Below are positions 36,401 to 48,600 of a DNA stretch of 64,000 nucleotides, piece after piece. Every line of letters begins with the position of its first letter. Positions within the stretch are counted from its first letter, which is position 1. The stretch is from Theobroma cacao (lineage: Eukaryota > Streptophyta > Magnoliopsida > Malvales > Malvaceae): positions 3,615,136 to 3,679,135 of the forward strand of contig NC_030859.1 of the NCBI RefSeq assembly GCF_000208745.1, written 5' to 3'. Below the pieces are notes generated by a model. It worked only from the letters and a program-made list of their open reading frames with translations. It did not search any database and was not told where the DNA came from. Both the position numbers and the translations under genes were made by a program.

Positions 36401-37324
36401 TACAAAGGAGGATCCAAAATTTGTTAATTGCAATGGCACTTAAGATTAAGCCTAGCCCCCAATGCCAACTAATAAAAAAGAGACAAGTAAATCATTGTTG
36501 TAAGAAACAAGTACAAAAACAAAATCCATGAATAATAAATGGCATGATTTCAGTAATTTAGAACTTATCAAATCTCACCTTCGAATATAGGTCCAAATGC
36601 TCTAGGGGTAAGTTCTCTCTCCTACATTCCATTCTGTGGAAAACTATGATTACTTGCCTTGCCCTCCTAGGGCTTTCCTCTAGTTTTGTTGCAAGCCACA
36701 AAGCGCTAGCCGCAACTATCTGCAATGAAATTAAAAATGTCAAAAGAGGATATATTTTCCACCTGCTTCCACTTCAATCAGAAGGATAAAAAAAAACCAT
36801 AATTCCTAAAATCTTAAAGAAATTAGGCAGCAAAACCAGGCAGACCCACCCACCGACTACAACCAAATGCAACACAACTAATCCTTCAAAAAAACAAACA
36901 GCATAGATAAATAGCACTAAACCTTCTCTTCCTCCCATTTGACAATTTATCAACAGCCAAAGAAAAGAATAAAGGAGATTAACCTTGACATCAAAGCGGG
37001 CAAATGACTTCTTGCAATAAAAACGATGGAATAGAACCTGGCCAGTGGCCATGACAGCTTGAGGTCTGTAAGTGTAAAATTAAGGAAACATAAATCAACC
37101 AGAAAATAATTATAAAAATATGTGATATATATAACTACAATTACACAAAAACTTAAATAAGAAATACAATACAGTTTAAGTAAAATTCCGCTTTCTTGGA
37201 TGAGATCACAGCCATAGATTCTTAGAGTAGTTTCAGTTGCTTCATCTATGCCATCTTTCCTTGAAGGTGAGTTCTTTAGCTGCTCATCTGTTAAGTAGAA
37301 GTTGTCGATTGCCGTATAGATCAT
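33483..37324 (-). CDS. CYCL1-1: Cyclin L with arginine/serine-rich tail
   Basis: Eight coding exons on the minus strand, 37324-37173, 37065-36984, 36719-36579, 36338-36169, 34822-34549, 34214-33788, 33685-33647 and 33553-33483, keep frame and give 451 residues. Residues 1 to about 270 hold the two cyclin folds, starting [20 protein letters not shown] and including [37 protein letters not shown] and [20 protein letters not shown]. The C-terminal part is low complexity with long runs of RER/RDR dipeptides, then [20 protein letters not shown]. In the family, cyclin L partners CDK11/CDKG kinases in nuclear speckles and affects pre-mRNA splicing. A non-coding first exon ending at 38088, with a 5'-UTR intron to about 37350, is supported by clear splice signals. 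Arabidopsis CYCL1-1/RCY1 is the best match from memory (416 residues). Confidence 0.94.
33829..33990 (-). repeat. Purine-rich codon repeat coding the RS-like tail of cyclin L
   Basis: In the sense of the gene this is a run of AGA/GAG/GAC codons producing alternating R, E and D. It makes long antisense open frames (33816-34344) that should not be read as genes. Such runs are prone to slippage and length change. Confidence 0.85.
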
Positions 37325-39750
37325 TGTTTCCTTAACTACCTTCTATTAACTGTCACAAAGTGAACAAAAAATAAATCAAACTTCCGCATTCCATTATCAA
37401 CATGTTAACATATTACAGAGAAATGAAAACTGAGGCTTAGAAACTAATCAATCATAACTTCGGTTAGAGCACCCTAAGAACCTGTTTGATGCTGAGAAAT
37501 CTTAGGAAATGATGGAATTTGAGACCCTAAGGAGCCATTTGGTGGCAAATTAATATGATCAGATATACTTACCCCCATGCAATTAAACGCATCAAATTCA
37601 ACAAAGTGAGCTTATTTAAGCCAAAAATAGTCAAAGAAATTAACTGAAACATGAAACTGATTAAGTTAAAAAAAATTAAGAAATTGTTAATCAACTTAAA
37701 CCAGAAACTATTTTAGCAGAGAAATGAAACTTCCCTACAAGATTTAACCCAGCACTAATTAAGCAGACAGTATTAATATTGAGTTAATTAATAAAAAAGG
37801 AACAAATTTCCAAAGTAGCTTTAACACAAAACTAATTAACTAAACAATGAAGAGATTTCAATCTACCTACAATTTAAAACTAATAAAGCAAAAAAAAAAG
37901 GAAGAAAAATTCAAACTAACCTAAACACGAAATTTAATTAATTACAGATATGAAAGAAAACAATTAGCCTAACCCCTAAATTGTCATCCTACAGCATGGA
38001 ACAAATGCTTTACCCTAAATTTTACCACAAAAACGGCAAATAAAAGAAATTGAAACCGGAAAAAACAGGTCAGGAACCAGAACTCACCAATTTTACAGTG
38101 AAACTCGGGGGGCCAACGGCGGCGCTGAGGTATCGGGAAATGGACAAGAAAAGAGAGGGAGGAGCTGAACATCTGAAGAAAAGTTTTAAAAACTGCAGCA
38201 AGGAAAGGAGGAGAAATAGACGACGTCGTATTAACCGAAGGAGTCAAAGGAAGAAAACCAAGAGAAAAAAAAATTGATTTTTTATATTACAATTTTAAAT
38301 TGCAGATCAAGTTCCTATATAGGGCTGTACGGTTTTGGAGGGTCCGAAGGTAGGCCCAAATAGAAAGGCCCGGTAATAGTATTGAAAAATTAGAAAGAAC
38401 TTGGTTCGCAATGAAAATAGCAGGACAAAGTTTTTAATTTTAAGCTACATTCCAAGTCACTAATAATAGTCTAAAAAAATTATAAGATTTTCAAGTTAAT
38501 TTCTGTGATTGTTCTTTGGAAACAAAAATAAAAATATGTCAATATTTTGCATGTTAACACGTTTGAGTTAAATTTTATACAACACAATTAACATTTATAT
38601 GATTTATTATTTATTTATATAATTAATATGATTAAATTAATATATTAATTTATTATTAAAATTTAATAATAAAAATTATAAATATTATAATATTGATTAA
38701 ATATAATAAAATTAAATAGATTTTTACTTTTAATCATAATTACGAACGGTCCACTAATTTATAAATTGAACACTCTATCTTAAATAGTTAAACAGTATTA
38801 ATATTTAAATAAAAATATTTAAAATATTTTTTCATTTTTGTTAAGTGTCGACTTAAACCAGATCCAATCAAATTTTTCAAAGAGCATTAGATTTGTACTC
38901 CATGTGGAGTACCCTTATGATTGTGCTCCTTAGGGTACACGTAAAACAATGCTCTCAGAGAGACTATGAGGGAGATCCGGCTTCGGTCGAATCTAGCGAT
39001 ATAGTTTTATTTAAAAAAATAAAAAATATAATAATTCTAAAAATTAATAAAATATAAAATTATATTTTTAATATTATCATGTCATTAAATTAACAAATAT
39101 ATTAACAATGGACTAATCATTGTATTTATATATTCAGCAATTTTTAAGATGAACTATTCATTTTGAAAATTAATAAATCCACATAAAATTGTGAAAGTAT
39201 TTTACCCAATAAAATAAAAATTAATTATAATCATTATAAAATAAATTATTATTTATATGGCCAATAATATTATTCATTAATTTTGTCTTAACAAGTTAAG
39301 CAACATAATTAATGCACAAAATACAATTACCCCTAAGGATAATTAATTTTGATTCGGTCTTATAGTCTCTACCTTCTGATTTCACTGTTATCGGCAATAA
39401 ATCATAACCAAAATGCAAAGCCGACACAAACCCAGAAAAGGAAATCCCACTTTTTAAGCACAAGAGAGGTTAAAAAAATGCATTAAAACCTAACAACAAT
39501 TAGTATATACTGCGTTAATTCAGAACATCAACTTTTGCAATCTAATTTTGGAGACTTGGAAATTCCCCCAGAATGATTTGCAACCTGCCCAGAAGAGATC
39601 AACATAACAGTTGCAAATAAACTTAAAGAGGCAAACAAGATAAAAACTATGAAATAATAAATTAGTCTTAAGTCTCAACTCAAATAAAATTAAAAACACA
39701 AAATTATCAAGTCTGGGATGAAGTTACAAAACCTTAAGAAAAACATATAA
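37325..39750. other. Cyclin L leader region and AT-rich intergenic DNA
   Basis: Bases 38089 to about 38260 hold a GC-richer block that is probably the 5' UTR exon and core promoter of cyclin L, ending at a consensus donor (38088/38087). From 38280 to 39750 the DNA is AT-rich without a recognisable gene. The last 130 bases before 39880 belong to the EF-1-alpha A 3' UTR. Confidence 0.55.
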
Positions 39751-39753
39751 AAA

Positions 39754-39792
39754 TAATAAAAGATCTCGCCACCGTCTGTCAAGCACCCAGGT
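39754..39792 (-). promoter_or_regulatory. Conserved 3'-UTR block of EF-1-alpha copy A
   Basis: Read on the minus strand, the 3' UTR contains 'gggtgcttgacagacggtgg' followed by 'cgagatcttttatta'. EF-1-alpha copy B has a near-identical block (59868-59903) although the rest of the two 3' UTRs has diverged. Selective conservation suggests a role in transcript end formation, stability or translation; this is inference. Confidence 0.55.
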
Positions 39793-39879
39793 TTGCATCT
39801 GGATGCTCAACATAACCAACCTCGCAACTATGAGAATAAAATCGCGCAATCCACAAGCAAAAACAGACAGAAGCAAGTT

Positions 39880-41335
39880 TCACTTGCCACCCTTCTTGGC
39901 AGCAGACTTGGTCACCTTGGCTCCACTTGGGTCCTTCTTCTCCACATTCTTGATGACACCAACAGCAACAGTCTGTCTCATGTCCCTCACAGCAAAACGC
40001 CCAAGTGGGGGGTACGCGGAGAAGGTTTCCACAACCATTGGCTTGGTGGGAACCATCTTAACCATACCAGCATCACCATTCTTCAAGAACTTGGGCTCCT
40101 TCTCAAGCTCCTTACCGGAACGCCTGTCAATCTTGGTCAAGAGCTCCGCAAACTTGACAGCAATGTGGCAGGTGTGGCAATCAAGAACTGGGGCATAACC
40201 GTTTCCAATCTGCCCAGGGTGGTTCATGATGATGACTTGGGAGGTGAAGTTGGCTGCCTCCTTGGCAGGATCATCCTTTGAGTTTGAGGCAACAAAACCA
40301 CGCTTGAGATCCTTGACAGCAACATTCTTCACATTGAACCCAACATTGTCACCAGGAAGAGCCTCCTGAAGAGCCTCATGGTGCATTTCAACAGACTTAA
40401 CTTCAGTGGTCAATCCGGAGGGCCCGAATGTAACAACCATACCAGGCTTGAGGACACCGGTTTCAACACGACCCACTGGAACAGTTCCAATACCTCCAAT
40501 CTTGTACACATCCTGAAGTGGGAGACGGAGGGGCTTGTCAGAGGGTCTCTTGGGCTCGTTAATCTGGTCAAGAGCCTCAAGAAGTGTTGGACCCTTGTAC
40601 CAGTCAAGGTTGGTGGACCTCTCAATCATGTTGTCACCCTCAAAACCAGAAATGGGGACGAAGGGAATCTTGTCAGGGTTGTATCCAACCTTCTTCAAGT
40701 ATGAAGACACTTCCTTCACGATTTCATCATACCTTGCCTTTGAGTATTTGGGGGTTGTGGCATCCATCTGTCAAGGAAATAAATAGACATGTATTAGCTA
40801 CAAAACCATTACATTATTACTAGGCAAACCAATTAGAAACTACTTAACTTAAAATATGAATGCAACAACTTACCTTGTTGCAGCAGCAAATCATTTGCTT
40901 CACACCAAGAGTGAAGGCAAGAAGAGCATGCTCACGGGTCTGTCCATCCTTGGAAATACCAGCTTCGAAACCTCCAGTGGTGGAGTCAATGATAAGGACA
41001 GCACAGTCAGCCTGAGAGGTACCAGTAATCATGTTCTTGATAAAGTCACGATGTCCAGGGGCATCAATAACAGTGCAGTAGTACTTGGTGGTCTCAAATT
41101 TCCACAAGGCAATATCAATGGTAATACCACGCTCACGCTCAGCCTTCAACTTGTCAAGCACCCAGGCATACTTGAATGACCTCTTGTTCATCTCAGCAGC
41201 CTCCTTCTCGAACCTTTCAATCACACGCTTGTCAATACCTCCAAGCTTGTAGATCAGGTGACCGGTGGTGGTTGACTTTCCAGAGTCGACATGGCCAATG
41301 ACCACAATGTTAATGTGAACCTTTTCCTTACCCAT
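39880..41335 (-). CDS. Translation elongation factor EF-1-alpha, copy A
   Basis: Two coding exons on the minus strand, 41335-40874 and 40767-39880, give 449 residues, the normal plant length. The G domain shows GHVDSGKS (14-21), DAPGHRDF and NKMD (153-156), the last split by the 106-base intron. EF-1-alpha carries aminoacyl-tRNA to the ribosome using GTP. A 5'-UTR intron (41969-41358) is supported by a clear donor after CAAG and acceptor at TTTGCAG, as is common in this family. Copy A differs from copy B at six residues: K146, V259, C354, A387, A405 and S435 here. C354 and A405 depart from the usual CHTSH and FSEYPPLG. The frame is intact and I see no sign of loss of function. Confidence 0.97.
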
Positions 41336-42046
41336 AGCGACTTTTTAGCAGATAAAACTGCAAAGTAAAATATAAAATATATGATGATCAGCAAGTGAAA
41401 TCTATACATACAACAAGCATAAAACAGATCTAACAAGCATATTCAAATATCCAACAAATGATGGCCTGCTTATCGAGTTCAATAAATCAAATCTCCCACT
41501 TAACAAAAATCGTTAAAACTAAATCACCAAACTACAATTCAAGATGGGTTTCATCGATCCATATTTTCAACATCTATTTTAGAAGAACCGTGAACAATTT
41601 TTTTTTCATATACTGCAATCTATCAACACAACAACATTAACCTTCGTTTCAACTAAATTCACATTATAGACCATTTTTTATCAACTATATATGAACAGAT
41701 CTAAACTCAAGAAATTTCAAAAAAAAAACCTGAAAAACATAATCATATGTAATTGATTAAACAACTACTTAAAAATAAAACAACAACAAAATAAAGAATT
41801 ACATACTGAAAATACATGAAAGGCAAATTTAAGTAACAGTAGATCTGAACAAGAAAATATCATATCATAATAGTCATAATAATAACCACATTAAACAGAG
41901 ATCTAAGCATCGATTTAGAAGAAATTAACAAGATACTAACATGATCAAGAGTTCAAAAAAAATTCGAACCTTGAATTTCCCAAGCTTTATCAATCGGCAG
42001 GCGAGAGAAAGAGTTGAGTAATGAGAGAAAGCACTGAGGAAGTGTA

Positions 42047-42079
42047 TTATATATAAAACCCTAGTGGAGATTAGGGTTT
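42047..42079 (-). promoter_or_regulatory. EF-1-alpha A core promoter: TATA box and telo-box
   Basis: On the minus strand TATATATAA lies at 42055-42047 and a telo-box AAACCCTA at 42079-42072, with AAACCCTAG in the other orientation at 42057-42065. Telo-boxes near the transcription start are known in plant EF-1-alpha and ribosomal-protein promoters. Transcription probably starts about 30 bases downstream, near 42015-42020. Confidence 0.6.
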
Positions 42080-42500
42080 CTCGTTCTGCCGTTAGATTAG
42101 ATTCTTCCAAATTTCAATCTACGGTTCAAATGCCGCCACGTGGAGTCCAACATGACCTGAGTGCAAAATTACCATGCTACCCATTACTTTTGCCAGACTG
42201 TCTTCAAACTCTACCGTTCACTTCGCAAAACCCTAGTGATGTTGGACCGTCGGATTTTCATCCAACGGTTGTGAAGAAGAGAAGTCCGTTGACTCTCTGC
42301 CTTGTAGATGTGGGCGCCTGGCGGCTTGCTAGTGACTATAAAAGCCCACTTATTTCTCAAAATTACAAAAACCTCCCCTAAATGTTTTAAATTTAAAAAT
42401 CGCCCCCCTATTATCTTTCCGTTTTACTCAAAATCCCCAAAACAACGAAACAAATAGAAAAAAAAAACCTCCAAAAAAAAAACAAAGAAGCCGCCATTGT
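42080..42500. promoter_or_regulatory. Shared upstream region of divergent EF-1-alpha A and NOC2 genes
   Basis: Only about 470 bases separate the probable start of EF-1-alpha A (minus) from the leader of the NOC2-type gene (plus). The region has a CACGTG-type G-box (about 42136-42142) and an imperfect palindrome, CCGTCGGAT facing ATCCAACGG (about 42247-42268). It is less AT-rich than the surroundings. Both genes serve translation or ribosome production, so a shared promoter is plausible. The geometry is seen; joint control is inferred. Confidence 0.5.
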
Positions 42501-42625
42501 TGCAGGTTCAAAAACCTCTCTCTTTCATTATTATACTGAGTTAAATCGATAATATTGTAAATAATTACTAATTTGCATGATTGTCTTGGTTTTTTTCTTA
42601 GGATTTTTGCGCAGTAGTTAGAGAA

Positions 42626-45600
42626 ATGGGGAAATTAGGAAAAAAGGCGAGGAAATTTGCGAAGAAGAATCTTCAATCTGTGTTGAAAAGAAAGCGGAAG
42701 TTGAAATCTATGTTCAAAAAGAAAGGTTCTAAAAGTAAGGATTTTTGAGGGATTTTTTTTAGTTTAATTTGTGGTTGTTCACTTGTTCTTGAAAGTGTAA
42801 ATGTAATTAAATTTTGCTATTGGCAACTCACTGTGTTGAAAATTTTTCTAGGAGATGAGCAGGATGAAGCTGAAAACCTCCAAGAAGAGCAAATAAGCAA
42901 GTCTAATGGAAGGTAAGAAGATTTTTGAAAACAATGTAATGATATTGCATTACGTATTTAAAAATAAGGCCTTGTTTGGTTTTCAGTATTGCTACATGGC
43001 TATTCTTTTTGCTTCTGAAAGTACTTTTGGATATGAAAGCAAACAAAATATTTCTGAATAATTGAAATTTTAACTTTTGTGAACAACAGAATAATTATTT
43101 AATTTTTAATTTTTAATTTTTATATAGAACCATTATGTTTCCATATATGTTATAATTTTGTTTCTTTCTTCATTTTTCGTTAAATATAATTGCATTTTAG
43201 CAGCTTTTGGAGGAAATTGAAAGAAAGTAGCAAAGGTATCAATCAACGTAGTTTAAAAAGAATTTTATTGGTTATAATCCTCAATTTCATTTGTTTTCTC
43301 TCCTTTTGTTTTTTAGTTTTTGTTTCAAATAGTGTTTCAGTGTCAATATGCAATGTTGTTCCTTTACTGAACATTTAAAATATGTTTCCAGAGACTTGGA
43401 AAGTGAAAATATAGAGGATGCTGCGCTTGATGCGGTGTTTAGTGATGAGAGCGATGTGGTTGAAGATGATTCAGAGAGTGATGGATATTTATCTGAGGTT
43501 TTGAAATAGAAAATTCCTGAAAAACCTTTTGTTGGCTTTCAGGGTTGATAAAGTTTCTGATATTGGTATTTGAATTCAATGATCAGGACTCGGGCTGTGC
43601 ATATTTGGATGGAAATGGAAGTGAGAGCAATCAAGATGGTGAGTACATTATAAAGAGTTGTTTTTATATGCAATTCCTTCCTTTTGCTAATATTTCTGAT
43701 AGATTTACATATGCTTTTGTAGATATGAATGTAGACAACATTGGTGCCAGTGAGTTATCGGTACAGAACAGGGAAATTCTTTTAGAACTTGCAGGGAAAA
43801 GGAAAAAATTGAAGAGGCTGGAGAAAAAGGTAGTTATGTATTAGGGCTGTCAAACTGCTGATTTTTGGGGTTTACCTAATGTTTTGAGAGTCAATAATTG
43901 ATTCCTTCTCAACCAGCTAGGAGTTCCACACAAATTTCACGCTGGCATACTAAAAAATGAAATGCTCCTAGATGTGATTAGAATAGCATAATGGAAACAA
44001 TCCTAGAATTAATTGCTTTATATATATTCATGCAGTTGAATATCTTTGCACATATATCTACTCATGCACAGAATTTTTATGTAAATTATCTACTAGGACC
44101 ACAATGTGATTTTCTTTTTTCCTAAAAACTAAAAGTGACCCAGACATTCCTATGGGGTTTCAATTAATCAATTGTGGTCCTATAAACTCTACGGTATTGT
44201 AGAATCTTTTATCAGAAGCCCGTATTAAATAACTGTTGGGGCTACATGTCCTCTTGTAGTACTTCTATTCATTCACGTTCTCACCTTATTATGTAAGCAG
44301 TTTGAATACATATAAGATAGGCTTAACATCCAATATCTGTGTAAAGTCACTCATTCTTATGGTACATTTATAAGTTGCTGTGCTTCAAAAGTATACTTAC
44401 TGGAGGAGAGCTTTGTAAGTTCAGTAACTATAGATTGATGTGTCTGATCTCTTTAATTGTGAATTTGGTGCACAGGTCACCTCTTTTCTCTTATTTTGTT
44501 TGATTAATCAGAAAATTTGTTGGCTTGCATTTTATATCAATTTGGGGATTTATTGATGCCATTTATAATGTTTCAGATTACTACAACAGTTTGGCAATCT
44601 GTCTTATTTTAGAAATCTGGATACTTTAATTGTTTTTGAAAAACCATTGTACCATTTTGCCACAATTGTTTGTACTATATTTGGTGTTATTCCAGGAATC
44701 AAATTCCATTTACTGTGACTAGGTTGCTCTTTAGTGTAACTCGATGAATCGATGACCAAATTCATCTGGACCTTTTACATTCAACTAATTGTACTACTGA
44801 GTTTTTCTCAGAACTCTAGGCACCATTGTTTTCCGTATGTGCATGTGCATTATTGTTACACATGGAACATGTGAAGACAGGCATTGAGCAATATATTTTG
44901 TGCTATGTGTTTGAAACCACAATCTGATTGGGTTCTATGTAAAATTCAATAATGAAAGAAATTTGGATCTGGACTTTTTGTTTAATGCATGTTTCTAGGT
45001 ATTGGCCTCAAATCAAGACTATGATATATTCGATTGGTCTTTGAAATTCTCTTTCTTTCCCCTTTTAATTTGATTTTATTTATCCTATTTTATACCAAGC
45101 TGTAGCCTGTAAGTTTCTTGTTACTTAAAGTGAACACACATAGTTTCTATCATATTTACTTAATTGAGCATTTCTGCTTTGTAAATTTCAGGACCCTGAA
45201 TTTTCTAAGTTTCTGGAAAGCTATGAGAATGGCCTTGAAAAATTGAGGGATGAGGAGAATGTAAGTTATTTAGTTTGTCTATTTTCCTTTTAACTGGTTG
45301 ACAGGATAAATGATTATGCAGGAAAATACATCAGTTTTTTTTTTATTCTCTAATTCCTTTTATTGTCTGCTCTTGATTGGCATTCCATTGCTTGCCCTAT
45401 ATATGTGTGAATAAGTCTACACGGTCACTAAGGAGGCCATAAGAAAGAACATATAAGTTTTTTAATTTTGATCAATTTTTCTGCATCCAAAGTTTACAAA
45501 TTTGTAAGTCTAGTGGGGTGAAACCAACAACTTATAATAATAATTTCAACTTTGCTTAGTGCAGATTAAAACAAAAAAAAAAATCATACCATGAAGATCA

Positions 45601-48600
45601 GATACTCAGATATATGAGAGAAAGGAAATATATTGTTGTTATGTGCTTTTTTCTTCTTCTTTTTTTTTTTTGGCTAAGATATTATGGTTATATGCTAATA
45701 AACTATGTTAAAGAATTATAAACTCATGATCATCCGTGAGTATTTCAAAAAATAAAAAACAAAAACAAAAATAAGCAGTGGAATTTTTTTATTCCTCCTT
45801 TTAACCCTTTTTTTGTCCATTTAATGGCAATGCCTTCGTGATTTTTTTATATAATTTTTTATAACAGTTTTCAGATGAGGACAATACTAGTGATGATGGC
45901 ACACAAAATCCCAGTAAAGGCAGTGCAATTTTAAGTAAAGACAAGTTGTTGACTAGCTCTGCCCTTAATACTTTGTGCCAACTAGTCAGAGAGCAGCGTA
46001 GTATATCTGCACTTACTAGTTTATTAAATGGGTATCGAGCTGCATGCCATTGTGGAACCGAACCATCTGGTCTTCTTGATGTTGACTCATGCTGTGGACT
46101 TCAAGATAGCAAAACTTTTTCCAAGATTTTAATCTTCATGCTTCAGGAGGCTGATAATATTTTTCGAGGAATGCTAGGAATATCATGTTCTAGTTGCAAA
46201 AAGGAGACCATTTTGGAGTTGAAGAATACTTTGAAATGGAAAACTATGAAGCCGCTGATCAAGTCTTATTTGAGAAGTACACTATTTCTCCTGAATCAAG
46301 TTACTGACTCTGAGATACTTGCATTCTCCTTGGTTCAACTCAGAGTGTCTATAATATTTTTTGCTGCTTTTCGTCCATTGCTGCACAGACTGATCAAGGT
46401 ATTTTAATCTCTGGGATATGACACTTGAAAAAATATATATATTTAATGGTCAGTTTTATGATAGGAATTTTAGGATATGATAGAGGAATGTTAATATTGT
46501 CTTATATTAGTGTTTTTACTATTCAGTTGGTATATGAGGTTATATATTTCCATGGGTTATGTACCCAATGTCTTAATTGGTAATATATCTGGAAATTCAG
46601 AAAATGCATGAGATGAGAAATCTTAAACTCTTGCTATATCCATCTCTTTTTTCACTAATGGTTCTGTTTTTTCTTTTTTTTCTTTCTTTATGTGTTCATC
46701 TCGTACTTTCATACCATAGAAATAAATCTTTTTTTTCGTGTGTGCTGAGCAGTAAATCTTTTAATTGATTACAGATTGCAGTTCATTTGTGGGTAACAGG
46801 TGAAGGGTGTCTTGCCTCACATTCTTTCCTAGTCATAAAAGATGTGGCTTCTGTGTTTCGCTCAGATTGCTTCAACTCATGCTTGATTAAAACGTACAAG
46901 GCCTTCATTGGTCACTGCAAATTTGTAGATCCAGTTTCATCCAAACATATACAATTTCTCCGCAATTCCTTTATTGAGCTATGCTCTCAAGATGTGCCAA
47001 ACTCATCTAGCAAGGCAATGGTTTGCGTTGAGCAACTTGCTAAGATTCTGCAGATGGGTCTACGCGCAAAGAAGAAGGTATGTGATGCACATGTCTTTGC
47101 TGTTTCATTTAACTCAGTCAGACTGGATTGACATTACTTCATCGCTCCTTAAATTAGATGCCTATGGATGTATGTAGTTCATTATGACTTTGATGTTATT
47201 AGCATGGTCAAGTTTTTAATGGTGCTTGTTTGTCATTGCTTGCATGCAGGAAGCGGTCAAAAGGATATGCAGTTGGCAGTATACAAACTGCATTGATATC
47301 TGGGTTTCATTTATATCAGCAAACATACAAGATTATGATCTTAAGCCATTGTTATACACAATCATTCAGATTATAAATGGGGTAGCTGTCTTATTTCCTG
47401 GACCAAGATATTTGCCTCTAAGACTTAAATGCATTCAGTGGCTGAATAACCTTTCTAGTTCAAGTGGGGTTTTCATCCCTGTTGCATCGTTTGCTCTGGA
47501 TATCTTGGAATATAAAACTGGCAAGGACAATGGGAAACCTGGAAAAGATTTCAACTTCTCTTCAAGTGTGAAGGTTATTGATTGTTTATTTTATTACTAT
47601 GTATTGAAATGTCTTTTGGGCACAGCATCTATGTATTTCTGCTATTACTAATGTGGATTTTTATGGTGCAGTTGCCAAAACATTGGTTAAAATCTCGGAA
47701 CTTTCAGGAAAAGTGTGTGTCTTCTGTCATTGAATTACTCGCAATGCACTTTGCTCAGTGGAGCTATCATATAACTTTTCCTGAGCTGGCTACTATTCCC
47801 CTCATCCGCCTAAGGAAGTTTAATGAGACAACAACCATTGAAAGTTTCCGGCGTGTGGTGAAGCGTTTTATTGATCAGGTAAGATTTTTATAATGTTTGT
47901 AGTTGTGTTTTTGCTGGACCAGATCTGCCTTATCAGTGTCAGGATAGATAGGAATACAAGAACGTAGCCTCCCCCTCTCCACCCCACCCCCCCCCCCCCC
48001 CCCCCCCCCCCCCCCNCCCCCAAAAAAAAAATGCTGCCTTTTAACTCATGCTATGATGATTTTGGCAGTCATCTGCTAGCAATATAGATTGATAGGAATT
48101 AGGAAGTAAGATTTGTCATTGTGCAGTGCACTTTTGAAAAAAATAAAAATTGTACAAACAACGTTGAAAAAGAAAAATAAAATGGAAAAGAGGAAAAATT
48201 ACAAAAGTTTTTTCTTTTCTGGTGTTGTAGGTGGAGCAGAACATTGAATTTGTACAGCGGAAGAGAGATGAGGTGGCATTTTCACCGAAAGATCATCAAT
48301 CTGTTGAATCATTTCTGCAGGTTTGCATTCTTCGTTTAAATTATACATACATTTTGTAGAATTATAATGAAGTGAATTTTCTGAACTTCATAAATGGTTG
48401 ACATGCAGTTTGAAAAGTCCAGTGCTAATACTCGATTTACGCAATATTACAAGAGTATCATGGAGAAGGCTGCTTCGAGGAATCTGGTTATGAATCAGAA
48501 GATAAGGTGCCATTATTTCTGTGTGACTTGACTCTGATCTTACATTGCTTTGGGTTGGGGGTGGGTTAGGAGGAATTTCTAATTCTGATAAAGTCCAAGT

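Noticed and set aside
39793..40281. Plus-strand open frames opposite EF-1-alpha A, and matching minus-strand frames opposite EF-1-alpha B (58413-59706)
   Set aside because: The same frames recur opposite both copies because the coding strand is constrained. No independent start, splice or family evidence.
43196..43232. Possible extra NOC2 exon (acceptor after TTTTAG or TTAGCAG, donor AAAG|GTATC)
   Set aside because: Including it shifts the next exon out of frame and meets a stop, so it is at most a minor or poison exon.
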